Below, in pieces: positions 15,846 to 25,444 of a stretch of 64,000 nt of DNA. The translations under genes and the position numbers were made by a program. The notes under the pieces are model-generated. The model was not told where the DNA came from, searched no databases, and saw only the letters and a program-made list of their open reading frames with translations. The stretch comes from Hyphobacterium sp. CCMP332 (GTDB lineage: Bacteria > Bacteroidota > Bacteroidia > Cytophagales > CCMP332), in contig CP058647.1 in assembly GCA_014323545.1 (NCBI GenBank), positions 2,024,001 to 2,088,000 on the forward strand. The letters are read 5' to 3'. The first letter of the stretch is position 1; each line of letters opens with the position of its first letter.

Positions 15846-16424
15846 TTACTCATCGAGATTGAAACAAGCGCGACATCTAGCCTGGTATTCATCGGATGCT
15901 CCAAGCATAACAGTTTTATTAGACTTCTTAATGCGATATGAAAATGAAGCCAGACTTCCACAGCGCACACAAATGGCATGAAGCTTTGTAATAAATTCTG
16001 CATTAGCCATTAACTGAGGCATTGGACCAAAAGGATTACCCATATAATCTTTGTCCAAGCCCGCTACAATTACTCTCTTACCCTCATCGGCAATGGTTTT
16101 GATAATATCGATAATTTCTTTGCTAAAAAACTGGGCTTCATCAATGGCAATTACCTGGGCATCTTTTGATAATTTAAGAATGTCATTCTCATTCTCGATA
16201 ACTATTGACTCCATTTCACTTTCATCATGCGAAACAACTTTTTTTTCATGATATCTTTTATCCAAAGAAGGTTTAAACAATTCTATTTTTTGTTGTGCAA
16301 TTTTAGCACGACGCAAACGACGCATAAGCTCTTCTGTTTTACCGGAAAACATGGGTCCTGAAACCACTTCTACCCATCCCGAATTGGCAATTTCGCTATC
16401 CTGAAAAAAAGGTTCTGTAAACAT
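15846..16424 (-). CDS. tdk: Thymidine kinase
   Basis: A type II thymidine kinase that phosphorylates thymidine for salvage. The P-loop GPMFSGKT is at residues 23-30, DEAQFF with catalytic Glu96 follows, and the zinc-binding cysteines 152, 155, 184 and 187 are all present. The 192-residue length is normal for the family. It lies two bases after the ferredoxin gene and 31 bases before the chosen start of porZ. Confidence 0.96.
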   Translation of the reverse strand: MFTEPFFQDSEIANSGWVEVVSGPMFSGKTEELMRRLRRAKIAQQKIELFKPSLDKRYHEKKVVSHDESEMESIVIENENDILKLSKDAQVIAIDEAQFFSKEIIDIIKTIADEGKRVIVAGLDKDYMGNPFGPMPQLMANAEFITKLHAICVRCGSLASFSYRIKKSNKTVMLGASDEYQARCRACFNLDE

Positions 16425-16425
16425 A

Positions 16426-16749
16426 TTAGTAGGAGTATTTCATATGAGGTAATTTATTTTCAGGACTCACTTCAATCTCTATGTCCCCGCTTATTTTACA
16501 TTGACAAGCCAATCTTTGATTTTCATTTAATAAATTTTTATTTCTATACTTCAATTCTGCTCCTGTCAAAGAACTGATATTTTCAGTTCCATTTATTAAA
16601 GTCAATTTACAAGTAGTACATCGCCCTTTTCCGCCACATGTATGCATCCAGTCTATGAATTCAGAATGAATAGCTTCCAAAACTGAATTATTTGAAGGGT
16701 AAAATGGTACCTTTCTATTGAAGAGGTTCTTAATAAGAATATCTGGCAT
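16426..16749 (-). CDS. 2Fe-2S ferredoxin
   Basis: A small plant/adrenodoxin-like ferredoxin of 107 residues from the chosen ATG (MPDILIKNLF); a longer in-frame start exists but would overlap the divergent gene. The cluster ligands fit CX5CX2C plus a distant cysteine: Cys38, Cys44, Cys47 and Cys82. GGKGRCTTCK is typical of the family. Its redox partner is not evident from the neighbourhood. Only 34 bases separate this start from that of the divergent gene of unknown function, so their promoters must overlap. Confidence 0.85.
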   Translation of the reverse strand: MPDILIKNLFNRKVPFYPSNNSVLEAIHSEFIDWMHTCGGKGRCTTCKLTLINGTENISSLTGAELKYRNKNLLNENQRLACQCKISGDIEIEVSPENKLPHMKYSY

Positions 16750-16783
16750 CTTTTTTAACTTCGCAAATGAAAGAAAATTCACT

Positions 16784-17815
16784 ATGGAGAGCAAACTAAA
16801 CCTTATTGCCATACAGGACTATTCTGATGAATTAGCTGGAATTTTTCTAAATGAGCTAAAAGGCCAAAAAAGTCATTTTTCAGGAAAGGATATTTTATCG
16901 CTAAATGAAGTGAAACAAGTTAACCTTTTTATTTTGAAAGAGATTTTTTTTAGCTGGAAAGTTCAAAATATACAAATGAGAAGTCCTTATTTTGATTTTG
17001 ACAAAAAGGAAGTTAGTGAGTCCCTTAAGGATTTCATGAATTTGTTGTCCAGACATATTAATGTTCCTTTTGAATTAATGCATGGGCTTTACAGCCTTGC
17101 CATCAGGGACACCATACTTTTTTATCTTGTGCCAGATTATTTTCTGGTTCACTTCATTAATGAATTGGAGGATGACATGCTTAACCGTGAGACATTAAAT
17201 CAGTACAAAACTTATTTGGATCTCAATAGGAAAATGTATGAAAATTTCCTTGCCAAAATAGACACAGAGAAAATAGACATAAGCAATAGAGAAAAGCTGG
17301 GTGAACTAATTCATTCGATAAGTTTTGACGCAGAGGAAAAGGAGATATTCGACTATTTTTCATCAAAGAAAAATCTGGATATAGAGCTGTTTTTAAAAAT
17401 TGAGGAAACTGAAGAAAGCGAGATTAAACCTAAAGCGGATACATTTAAAGAGGGGAAGAGTTATCAATTTGATAATGAGCAAATTGTAAATGAAAAATAT
17501 AAAACTGATTCGGGAATTCTCAATGACAAACACAAAGGAGAAAAGTCATCGTCTTTGCTCGATAATATGCAAAAACAGAAAATCAATAGCATTTCAAAAT
17601 CAATATCACTGAATCAGAGATTTGTTTTTATTAAAGAGTTGTTTGGCGGCAATCTTGATAATTACGATAAGGCCTTAAATACTTTGGATTCCTTTAAATC
17701 CTGGGAAGAGGCAAATCAATTTATCGAAGAAGAGCTTGCTCCTGAATACAACTGGGATATTTCAAAAGAATCGGTGGCAGAGTTTAATGAAATAATAGAA
17801 CGAAAATACAAATAG
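16784..17815 (+). CDS. Conserved protein of unknown function
   Basis: A 343-residue soluble protein without signal peptide or membrane segment. I start at MESKLNLIAI; an earlier ATG would overlap the divergent ferredoxin gene. The first 210 residues are helix-rich. A charged, probably disordered linker (about 215-265) follows. The last 75 residues, from LNQRFVFIKELFGG to a Trp-containing APEYNWD and an EFNEIIERKYK end, look like a conserved module seen in many Bacteroidota hypothetical proteins. I cannot assign a function. Its stop codon ends one base before the stop codon of convergent rodA. Confidence 0.8.
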   Translation: MESKLNLIAIQDYSDELAGIFLNELKGQKSHFSGKDILSLNEVKQVNLFILKEIFFSWKVQNIQMRSPYFDFDKKEVSESLKDFMNLLSRHINVPFELMHGLYSLAIRDTILFYLVPDYFLVHFINELEDDMLNRETLNQYKTYLDLNRKMYENFLAKIDTEKIDISNREKLGELIHSISFDAEEKEIFDYFSSKKNLDIELFLKIEETEESEIKPKADTFKEGKSYQFDNEQIVNEKYKTDSGILNDKHKGEKSSSLLDNMQKQKINSISKSISLNQRFVFIKELFGGNLDNYDKALNTLDSFKSWEEANQFIEEELAPEYNWDISKESVAEFNEIIERKYK

Positions 17816-17816
17816 T

Positions 17817-19085
17817 CTATCTGCCAAGAATTTGTAATCTGTGGGCATCTAATTTTAGCAAGGTAAAAAGCAAAATTGAAAAAGCAACTAATGCCGAACC
17901 ACCATAACTAAAAAATGGCAAGGGTATTCCAATGACAGGAAAGAGGCCAATTGTCATACCGATATTTACCATAACATGAAACAAAAATATACTCGTCACA
18001 GCATAGCCATAGGCCCTGGCGTATCTCGACTTTTGGCGCTCAGCAATTTGAACGAGTTTTATTAGAAAAAATACAAAAACAGAGACCAAAATAAGCGAGC
18101 CAACAAACCCGTGTTCCTCTCCAACGGTACAAAAAATATTGTCCGTACTCTGATCCGGAATAAAATCAAATTTTGTTTGTGTTCCTTTTAAATATCCTTT
18201 GCCCCAAAATCCACCACTTCCTATGGCAATTTTAGATTGAGTCACCTGCCAGCCTGCTCCCATTGGGTCTGCATTTGGGTTAATAAATACCTGAATTCTA
18301 TTTTGCTGATGGGGTTTTAATACATTGTTAAAAACATAATCCACGCTGATTACTAATCCAATGGAATAGACCACAGCCATGATTACCAAAATGATCCGCT
18401 TTGCTTCTTTCAAACTCAATAATATTCCGAGTATTCCAAGGATGATCATTGCCACGATAATTACAATTTTTGAAACCAATAAGGTCAAAATAAAAAGTAT
18501 GGCTGAGAGTACACCTATTATTAAAATTATCGGTGACATACCTTCTCGAAACAAAACCAAAATAAAAGCAGAGTACACCAAAGCAGATCCGGTATCGCCC
18601 TGCAGCACTGTAAGGGCAAGAGGAATTATTATGATTGCAGCTATGGCCACAATGTGTTTGAATTTTCTGAAGCTGAAATTAGATTTATTTAAAAACTTTG
18701 CCAGAGCCAGTGCGCAGGCATATTTTGCAAATTCAGATGGTTGAATTCGCACTCCACCTATTTGAAACCAGGATTTTGAACCGGCAACTTCGGTTCCCAA
18801 AAATAATACGGCAATTAGGCTGGCGATTACCATAAAATAAATAAGCCATGAAAAGGTGCGGAAAAAGCGGAAATCCATGAGCATAATTATCGAAGCAAAT
18901 ACCAGGGATATTCCAATCCATATTAATTGCTTTCCTGAATTAAGAGAAAAATTGAAAATACTTGTAGGATTTTCGGGATCGTATACAGCGGCATAGATAT
19001 TAAGCCAACCAAATGTAATCAGGGCTAAATAAATTGCAATTACAGTCCAGTCGATATTATCCGTAAGTCTTCCTTCGGTTCTCAT
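17817..19085 (-). CDS. rodA: Rod shape-determining peptidoglycan polymerase RodA
   Basis: A SEDS-family glycosyltransferase of 422 residues with about ten membrane helices. It polymerises lipid II into glycan strands together with PBP2. Family signatures visible are GGVRIQPSEFAKYA, GDTGSALVY, GAGWQVTQSKIAIGSGG with GKGYLKGTQTKFDFIPDQSTD, and the C-terminal PFFSYGGSAL. It is the last gene of mreB-mreC-mreD-mrdA-rodA and overlaps the mrdA stop codon by one base, the standard elongasome order. Confidence 0.96.
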   Translation of the reverse strand: MRTEGRLTDNIDWTVIAIYLALITFGWLNIYAAVYDPENPTSIFNFSLNSGKQLIWIGISLVFASIIMLMDFRFFRTFSWLIYFMVIASLIAVLFLGTEVAGSKSWFQIGGVRIQPSEFAKYACALALAKFLNKSNFSFRKFKHIVAIAAIIIIPLALTVLQGDTGSALVYSAFILVLFREGMSPIILIIGVLSAILFILTLLVSKIVIIVAMIILGILGILLSLKEAKRIILVIMAVVYSIGLVISVDYVFNNVLKPHQQNRIQVFINPNADPMGAGWQVTQSKIAIGSGGFWGKGYLKGTQTKFDFIPDQSTDNIFCTVGEEHGFVGSLILVSVFVFFLIKLVQIAERQKSRYARAYGYAVTSIFLFHVMVNIGMTIGLFPVIGIPLPFFSYGGSALVAFSILLFTLLKLDAHRLQILGR

Positions 19086-20887
19086 TAATAAATGAATTCA
19101 CCTTTCTTTATATAGTCTTCGAGCCAGGTCCGTTTGATCTCTCCCAACAAATATTTTTCGATCATCAAACCACTAATACCGGCAGCCGCTCGCCCTCCTT
19201 GTCCTGAATTTTCTACAAATACCGAAATGGCAATTTTTGGATTTTCTTTTGGGGCAAAACAGATAAAAACGGAGTGATCCTCACCATGGGGATTTTCAGC
19301 TGTTCCGGTTTTTCCGCAAACATCGATTCCAGGTACATTGGCGCGCAATCCTGTGCCTTTTTTTACCACTTGTTCCATGGCGTCTATAACAATTGGAAAA
19401 TGCCCAGTATCAATACTTGTATAATTTCGGACTTTGTATGTTTCAGGAATACTTTCTTTTTCATCGATGTCCTTAATAAAATGTGGAGTCATATAATAAC
19501 CTCTATTAGCAAGTATCGCTGCCAAATTGGCCATTTGAATCGGTACAATTGAAATTTCACCTTGTCCGATTGCCAGACTGTAAATCGTAGAAAACTTCCA
19601 ACGGTTATCGCCGTAAAGCTTGTCATAATAGGCGGGTTGCGGAATAAAACCTCCTTTTTCATTTGGAATGTCAATTCCAAGTGGGGTTCCAAAACCAAAA
19701 CTTCTGATGTGTTTATTCCAGGTGGCCAATCCAATTTCAGAGTCTTTGTAGGTATTCTCATCCAAATTCTGATTAATAATTCTTTTGAAAGTTTCTCTAA
19801 AATAGGGATTGCATGAATTTTTAATGGCCCCCTTTAGATCTTCAAAATAGTGATCACCGTGGCATGCAATAATGTTTCTGTTACAGGTAATTCTGGTATA
19901 AGGGAAAATCACTTTTTCTTCAAGAGCAATTAAAGCCTGGGCCAGCTTAAAAATGGAGCCCGGAGGATAAGGAGACATTAAAGGCCGGATAAATAGAGGT
20001 TTTAAAGTGTCTTCCAATAAACTCTGATAGTTTTTTGGGAAGTCTCTTCCCGTTAAAATATTCGGGTCATAGGAGGGTGCTGAAATAAATGTGAGGATTT
20101 CACCGGTATTTGGTTCAATTGCAACTACACTTCCTCTTTTCCCTTCCATTAACCATTCGGCGTATTGTTGTAATTCAAGGTCTAAGGAGGTTTTGATATT
20201 TGATCCCGGCGATGAAAGTGTATCGTAAAGGCCTTGTTTAAATTTTCCTTTTACCAAACCCCGAACATTTACCATTTGGTAGCTTATTCCTTTAACTCCT
20301 CTTAATTCCTGCTCATATTCGGATTCAAGGCCACTCTTTCCAATAAAATCACCCTGCTCATAATGTTCTTTTTCATATTTTTCGAGTTGTGATTTGCTTA
20401 TTTCACCAATATAACCCAATGCCGATGCCATGCTTTTATGCGGATAAGATCGCACCGTACGAGGGGATACATAAAAACCGTTAAATCCAACAAGATTATC
20501 TTCTATTTCGGCAAACTCTTCGAGGGGCAATTGCTTAATAAAAATAGATGGTTTTACATAGGAATAAGATTTAGCGTTTTTTAGCTTCTCATCGTATTTC
20601 TCCTCATCAATATTAAAGATTTCACAAAATTTATCTTTTTGATCTTCTTCAACTTCTTTGGGCACTACCATTACATCAAAAACCGGTTCATTTTCAACAA
20701 GGACATTATTTTTTCGGTCAAGGACCAGACCCCGGAATGGATAATGCACTTTTCTCTGAATAATGTTATGCTCGGCGGCTAATTTGTAATTGGAATCCAG
20801 AACCTGAAGTGCGAAAAGCCTTGAAATAAATACAAGGCCGATTATAATTATGATACCGATAAAGACGTATTTTCTATTATCTCTCAT
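19085..20887 (-). CDS. mrdA: Penicillin-binding protein 2
   Basis: The transpeptidase of the elongasome, 600 residues. One N-terminal membrane helix (about 8-28) anchors it. The PBP dimerisation domain spans about 50-220. The transpeptidase domain has all three motifs: SIFK at 311-314 (catalytic Ser311), SCN at 358-360 and KTGT at 526-529. It works with RodA, encoded directly downstream. The gene starts four bases inside mreD, consistent with coupled translation. Confidence 0.96.
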   Translation of the reverse strand: MRDNRKYVFIGIIIIIGLVFISRLFALQVLDSNYKLAAEHNIIQRKVHYPFRGLVLDRKNNVLVENEPVFDVMVVPKEVEEDQKDKFCEIFNIDEEKYDEKLKNAKSYSYVKPSIFIKQLPLEEFAEIEDNLVGFNGFYVSPRTVRSYPHKSMASALGYIGEISKSQLEKYEKEHYEQGDFIGKSGLESEYEQELRGVKGISYQMVNVRGLVKGKFKQGLYDTLSSPGSNIKTSLDLELQQYAEWLMEGKRGSVVAIEPNTGEILTFISAPSYDPNILTGRDFPKNYQSLLEDTLKPLFIRPLMSPYPPGSIFKLAQALIALEEKVIFPYTRITCNRNIIACHGDHYFEDLKGAIKNSCNPYFRETFKRIINQNLDENTYKDSEIGLATWNKHIRSFGFGTPLGIDIPNEKGGFIPQPAYYDKLYGDNRWKFSTIYSLAIGQGEISIVPIQMANLAAILANRGYYMTPHFIKDIDEKESIPETYKVRNYTSIDTGHFPIVIDAMEQVVKKGTGLRANVPGIDVCGKTGTAENPHGEDHSVFICFAPKENPKIAISVFVENSGQGGRAAAGISGLMIEKYLLGEIKRTWLEDYIKKGEFIY

Positions 20888-21399
20888 GTTTTAATCTTGC
20901 TGAAAAGGAGCAATTGAACAGTAATAATCATCACCAGCGAAAATATAGCGGAAACAGCCGCATAGAGCATGGCTTTAAAAAACAATGAAAAACTAAAAGC
21001 ATCGAGACAATACAGAATCAAATGATGACTGAAAATCAAAATCGAGGCGTACATCAAATACCATCCCCAACCCATTTGATTAACCGTAATTCTCATTCCA
21101 ATTTCAAAGCCACTTTTAGGATTCAATAAGCTTAATAAGCCCGGCCTTATAAACATTAGAAACACAGATGCAGCTGTATGAATTCCACCACTTTGATAAA
21201 AAATGTCTAAAATTAATCCAGTGCCGAATGCGATAATTAAACCGAGAATTCTGTCAAAATCAAAAGGCAGCATTAAAAAAAACCCAACGTAAATAAAACA
21301 AAAGCCATACTCAAGAAAGTTAAGCTGGCTGAATACAAATAGTTGCAACAAGAGAAAAACAAAAAATGCGCTAATATGATATATAAAATCTCTGCCCAT
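20884..21399 (-). CDS. mreD: Rod shape-determining protein MreD
   Basis: A 171-residue membrane protein with about five hydrophobic segments. Sequence similarity within the MreD family is always weak, so the call rests on size, topology and its fixed place between mreC and mrdA. It is thought to help couple MreB to the periplasmic elongation enzymes. It starts one base after mreC ends. Confidence 0.88.
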   Translation of the reverse strand: MGRDFIYHISAFFVFLLLQLFVFSQLNFLEYGFCFIYVGFFLMLPFDFDRILGLIIAFGTGLILDIFYQSGGIHTAASVFLMFIRPGLLSLLNPKSGFEIGMRITVNQMGWGWYLMYASILIFSHHLILYCLDAFSFSLFFKAMLYAAVSAIFSLVMIITVQLLLFSKIKT

Positions 21400-21400
21400 A

Positions 21401-22231
21401 CTATTCGTTTGATAATTCTTGTTCCAATTCTAATTTTTCTTCCCTCAATCTATTTCCAACCAAATAAACATGTTTAATGGAATTAAAATTTGTAAAGAGT
21501 TTTACACTGAGGTCGTAAAATGTCGCATCTTCCGAAAGTTCTACTTTAGAAATGATACCAATATCGACTTCAGGAGGGAAAACAGCATTAAACCCGGAAG
21601 TTTTTACAGTATCCCCCGGATTAATCTTTAAATGTCTGGGGACATATAGCAATCTGGATTTCTCCGAACTTTCAGCATCCCACTTCAAGGTAGCCTGAAT
21701 ACCGCTAGGTGTTATTTTAGATGCTACATAATAGCCGGTGTGGAGTACCGATACAACCGTAGAATAATTAGAGGAGACCGATTCAACCTTACCAATTATT
21801 CCTTTTGAGCCTATAACTGCCATATTTGGTTTAATTCCATGGATGGCCCCTTTATTTAAAGTGAGATAGTTGTTAAATCGATTGGTCGAATTGTTGATGA
21901 CTTCAGCCGGAACATAGTAGTACTGCTGAAGCACAGAAGGAGGCCGGTCACCTCTGGGTGACTGATTTGGAGAATGTGCTCTTTGCGCTAAAAGCTCCCT
22001 AAGTTTTGCATTTTCAACCTGAAGCTCTTTGTTATGTTCCTTTAAATTTAAGTATTCGCTTACATTGCTTGTACTTGATTTAATTCTTCCCGAAATCTCA
22101 ATTCCAGCTTTTACGATTTTTGTTTGCTGATAAATGGTTCTGTTTTTAATCAGAACAAAAGACAGGTATTCTAAAAATAGAAAAAGAATAAATGCGCGAT
22201 AGCGATATAATAATTGAAATAATCTTTCCAT
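21401..22231 (-). CDS. mreC: Rod shape-determining protein MreC
   Basis: A 276-residue bitopic protein. One N-terminal membrane helix (about 12-27) is followed by a coiled coil (about 60-95, LKEHNKELQVENAKLRELL) and the beta-rich periplasmic domain with LNKGAIHGIKPNMAVIG and GDTVKTSGFNAVFPPEVDIG. It links MreB filaments to PBP2 and RodA and controls their activity. It lies six bases downstream of mreB. Confidence 0.95.
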   Translation of the reverse strand: MERLFQLLYRYRAFILFLFLEYLSFVLIKNRTIYQQTKIVKAGIEISGRIKSSTSNVSEYLNLKEHNKELQVENAKLRELLAQRAHSPNQSPRGDRPPSVLQQYYYVPAEVINNSTNRFNNYLTLNKGAIHGIKPNMAVIGSKGIIGKVESVSSNYSTVVSVLHTGYYVASKITPSGIQATLKWDAESSEKSRLLYVPRHLKINPGDTVKTSGFNAVFPPEVDIGIISKVELSEDATFYDLSVKLFTNFNSIKHVYLVGNRLREEKLELEQELSNE

Positions 22232-22237
22232 GAAAGA

Positions 22238-23263
22238 TTATTTCATTAAAACGGCTTTATAACGGTCGAGATCTTTAAGTGGAATTCCGGTTCCCCGAAC
22301 CACGGCTCTCAGTGGATCCTCTGCCACATGCACCGGTAATTTGGTTTTCATGGAAAGCCTTTGATCCAAGCCTCTTAAAAGGGCTCCGCCTCCGGTGAGA
22401 TAAATTCCATTATCGTAAATATCTGCGGATAATTCAGGAGGACTTATTTCCAGGGCTTTTAAAACCGATTCTTCAATTTTGGAAATTGATTTATCCAGAG
22501 CAAATGCGATTTCTGAGTAAGAGATTTTTATAACTTTTGGAATTCCGGTCATTAAATCCCTTCCCCTGATTTCATAGTCTGCAGGCGGCTCATCTAGCTC
22601 GGTCAAAGCAGAACCAACTTCAATTTTTACTTTTTCAGCTGTTCTTTCCCCGATTAGTAGATTATGCTGTCTTCTCATGTAATCCAGAATGTCCTTATTG
22701 AAAACATCACCGGCTGTTCTAATGGATTGATCGCAAACTATCCCAGACAATGCAATGACTGCAATTTCTGTTGTTCCACCCCCAATATCCACCACCATGC
22801 TTCCCACAGGTTGTTCAATGTCAATACCAATTCCTAGGGCTGCCGCAATAGGTTCCTGGATCATGTATACTTCTTTGGCATTTGCATGTTCTGCGGAGTC
22901 TCTTACCGCTCTTTTTTCTACTTCGGTGATACCTGAAGGAATACAAATCACCATTCTATGGCTAGGTCGAAATAACTTCTTGCCTTCATCCGTCATACGG
23001 ATCATTCCTCTGATCATTTGCTCTGCAGCATTGAAATCGGCAATCACACCGTCTTTTAAGGGTCGGATAGTTTTAATATTCTCATGGGTTTTTTCATGCA
23101 TCTGCATGGCTTCCCTTCCAATAGCAAGCACTTTTCCCGTTGCTTTGTCCAATGCAATAATGGAGGGTTCATCCACTACAATTTGGTCTTTGTGAATGAT
23201 TAATGTATTTGCTGTTCCTAAATCGATAGCAATATCACTTGTAAAGAAATCTAAAAATCCCAT
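22238..23263 (-). CDS. mreB: Actin-like rod shape protein MreB
   Basis: A bacterial actin of 341 residues that forms membrane-bound filaments guiding cell-wall elongation. Nucleotide-binding motifs are visible: DLGTANTL (phosphate 1), the VVDIGGGTTEIAVI phosphate 2 loop and YLTGGGALLRG (adenosine). An amphipathic N-terminus (MGFLDFFTS) fits membrane binding. It is the first gene of the elongasome operon, and a candidate promoter lies between it and purH. Confidence 0.97.
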   Translation of the reverse strand: MGFLDFFTSDIAIDLGTANTLIIHKDQIVVDEPSIIALDKATGKVLAIGREAMQMHEKTHENIKTIRPLKDGVIADFNAAEQMIRGMIRMTDEGKKLFRPSHRMVICIPSGITEVEKRAVRDSAEHANAKEVYMIQEPIAAALGIGIDIEQPVGSMVVDIGGGTTEIAVIALSGIVCDQSIRTAGDVFNKDILDYMRRQHNLLIGERTAEKVKIEVGSALTELDEPPADYEIRGRDLMTGIPKVIKISYSEIAFALDKSISKIEESVLKALEISPPELSADIYDNGIYLTGGGALLRGLDQRLSMKTKLPVHVAEDPLRAVVRGTGIPLKDLDRYKAVLMK

Positions 23264-23307
23264 AGTGTCTCAGATACTAATTCGTACGCCTTCAAGTTTT
23301 CGAGTGG

Positions 23308-23315
23308 CAAAGATA
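23308..23315 (-). promoter_or_regulatory. Candidate -7 promoter element of mreB operon
   Basis: TATCTTTG on the minus strand matches TAnnTTTG exactly in the short gap between purH and mreB. It would start transcription near 23301, giving a leader of about 38 bases. No TTTG lies at the preferred 19-base spacing, so only the -7 part is supported. Confidence 0.45.
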
Positions 23316-23321
23316 ATTTTT

Positions 23322-24845
23322 TTAATGTTTGAAATGTCTGATTCCGGTAAAAACCATAGATAAATCATTTTTATTACAATAATCGATAGAATCCTGGTCT
23401 TTTATAGATCCACCGGGTTGAATAATTGATTTAATTCCTGCTTTATCAGCTATTTCTACACAATCGGGAAATGGAAAGAAGGCATCGGATGCCATAACGG
23501 CACCATTTAAATCCATTCCAAATCTTAAAGCTTTTTCAATTGCCTGATTCGCTGCATCTACTCTCGAGGTTTGCCCCACTCCGGATGCCAGCATTTGGCC
23601 TTCCCGTGCCAATACTATCACATTCGATTTGGTATGTTTGCAAACCTTATTCGCAAAAATTAATGCATTGATTTCAGATTGATTGGGTTGTTTTTTGGTA
23701 ACAACTTTTAAATCTTCTGCTTTTTCTATCGCTAGGTCCTTATCCTGAACAATAACACCATTTAAAATTGTTTTAAACTGAGGTTTTGAATCAATTTTTA
23801 ATTTTTGTTTTAGCAGTATTCTGTTCTTTTTACCTTTTAGTATAGTAAGTGCTTCTTCTGTAAAAGAGGGAGCGATTACAACTTCGCAAAAAAGCTTATG
23901 AATCTCTTCGGCAGCATCTTTATCAATTTCTCTGTTGGTGGCAAGAATGCCTCCAAATGCTGATACAGGATCTGCCTCCAATGCTTTCAAATAGGCAGAC
24001 TTTACTGTTTCTCCTAATGCCAAACCGCATGCATTGGTGTGTTTTATAATGGCAAAGGCTGTTTTGTCAAATTCCTGAATTAATGCTACTGTTGCGTCAA
24101 TATCTACTAAATTATTAAAAGATAAATCTTTGCCGTGCAGTTTTTCAAACATGTCATCCAAAGGACCGAAAAAGGTAGAAGATTGATGCGGATTTTCACC
24201 ATAGCGCAGGATTTTACCCGGTTTTATACTTTCTTTAAAAACACTTATTTCTGAATCCTTATTGAAGTGTTTGAAAATTGCCGTATCGTAATCTGAGCTT
24301 GTTTCAAATGCATGAGCAGCAAAATACTTCCTGTCTTCAATACTGGTTTTGGCTTCTTTTCCTGAAAGCACTTTTTCTAAATCCTGATATTGATTTTTTG
24401 ATGCTACGACTAAAACATCTTTGTAATTTTTAGCTGCAGCCCGTATCAGGGAAATACCACCAATGTCAATTTTTTCAATGATTTCTTTTTCATCCTGAGT
24501 ATTGGCAACTGTTTCCTGAAATGGATATAGATCAACGATAACGAGATCAATTGAGGGGATTTCAAAATTTTCGGCCTCCTGTTTGTCCTGGGCAAGGTCT
24601 CTTCGGAAAAGAATTCCTCCGAATATTTTAGGGTGTAGTGTTTTTACTCTTCCACCGAAAATTGAGGGGTAAGATGTCAGGTCTTCAACAGGAATTACTT
24701 TGGCGCCGCTTTCTTCCAAAAATTTCTGTGTGCCACCAGTAGAATAAATAGTGATATCTTTTTTGATTAGATCTTGAATAACTGATTCAAGACCGGTTTT
24801 GTGGTATACTGAAATTAAAGCGCTTTTAATTATTTTGTCTTGCAT
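23322..24845 (-). CDS. purH: Bifunctional AICAR formyltransferase / IMP cyclohydrolase
   Basis: Catalyses the last two steps of IMP synthesis. The N-terminal MGS-like cyclohydrolase domain (about 1-190) has SVYHKTGLE, YSTGGTQKFLEESG and SYPSIFGGRVKTLHPKI. The AICAR transformylase domain fills the rest, with LRYGENPHQ, KHTNACGLA, DPVSAFGGI and the C-terminal SDAFFPFPD and GIRHFKH. The 507-residue length is normal. It follows purN by 14 bases, so two purine genes are probably co-transcribed. Confidence 0.97.
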   Translation of the reverse strand: MQDKIIKSALISVYHKTGLESVIQDLIKKDITIYSTGGTQKFLEESGAKVIPVEDLTSYPSIFGGRVKTLHPKIFGGILFRRDLAQDKQEAENFEIPSIDLVIVDLYPFQETVANTQDEKEIIEKIDIGGISLIRAAAKNYKDVLVVASKNQYQDLEKVLSGKEAKTSIEDRKYFAAHAFETSSDYDTAIFKHFNKDSEISVFKESIKPGKILRYGENPHQSSTFFGPLDDMFEKLHGKDLSFNNLVDIDATVALIQEFDKTAFAIIKHTNACGLALGETVKSAYLKALEADPVSAFGGILATNREIDKDAAEEIHKLFCEVVIAPSFTEEALTILKGKKNRILLKQKLKIDSKPQFKTILNGVIVQDKDLAIEKAEDLKVVTKKQPNQSEINALIFANKVCKHTKSNVIVLAREGQMLASGVGQTSRVDAANQAIEKALRFGMDLNGAVMASDAFFPFPDCVEIADKAGIKSIIQPGGSIKDQDSIDYCNKNDLSMVFTGIRHFKH

Positions 24846-24859
24846 GAATGCATTGAGTT

Positions 24860-25435
24860 TTAGCCAAAAATCAAATTTATTGTTTTTTCAATAACAGCCG
24901 GATAATGTTTGTATTCTTCAGCATGAATTTTTTCTTCCAATTCTGAAAGACCAGTATTTTTATCTATGGGGAAACGCGATTGAAAAATCAGTTTACCTTC
25001 ATCGTAGTTCTCATTCACATAGTGAATACTTATACCGCTTTCTTTTTCATTTTGTTCCAAAACGGCCTTGTGTACATTGGATCCGTACATGCCTTTACCC
25101 CCGAATTTTGGCAAAAGTGCGGGGTGAATGTTGATGATTTTATTGGGGAATCTATTTATCAGAAATTCAGGAATAAGCAATAGAAAACCTGCCAGAACGA
25201 TAAAATCGATTTTACTTTTATCGAGGATACTCAAAAGTTTATTGGGGTCTTTAAAATCTTCTTTCGATAAAAAGATGTTTGGAACCGAATGCTTTTGCGC
25301 TCTTTCCAAAACAGTTGCATCTTTCTTATTGCTAAGAACCAATGCGATGTTGATCTTTTCATTGGTCTTAAAATACTTAATGATGTTTTCGGCGTTTGTG
25401 CCTGAACCCGATGCGAAAATGGCAATGTTGATCAA
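24860..25435 (-). CDS. purN: Phosphoribosylglycinamide formyltransferase
   Basis: GAR transformylase, the third step of purine synthesis, 191 residues. The phosphate-binding loop SGSGTNAENI is at residues 9-18. The catalytic Asn and His are seen in INIHPALLPKF, and the catalytic Asp in NENYDEGKLIF. GKGMYGSNVHKAVL matches the folate-binding loop. It lies between the prenyltransferase gene and purH, all leftward with short gaps. Confidence 0.96.
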   Translation of the reverse strand: MINIAIFASGSGTNAENIIKYFKTNEKINIALVLSNKKDATVLERAQKHSVPNIFLSKEDFKDPNKLLSILDKSKIDFIVLAGFLLLIPEFLINRFPNKIINIHPALLPKFGGKGMYGSNVHKAVLEQNEKESGISIHYVNENYDEGKLIFQSRFPIDKNTGLSELEEKIHAEEYKHYPAVIEKTINLIFG

Positions 25436-25444
25436 TTCCTTTTG

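Noticed and set aside
15815-16003. A 63-residue N-terminal extension of PorZ.
   Set aside because: It would overlap tdk by more than 150 bases and precede a good signal peptide that begins at 15814.
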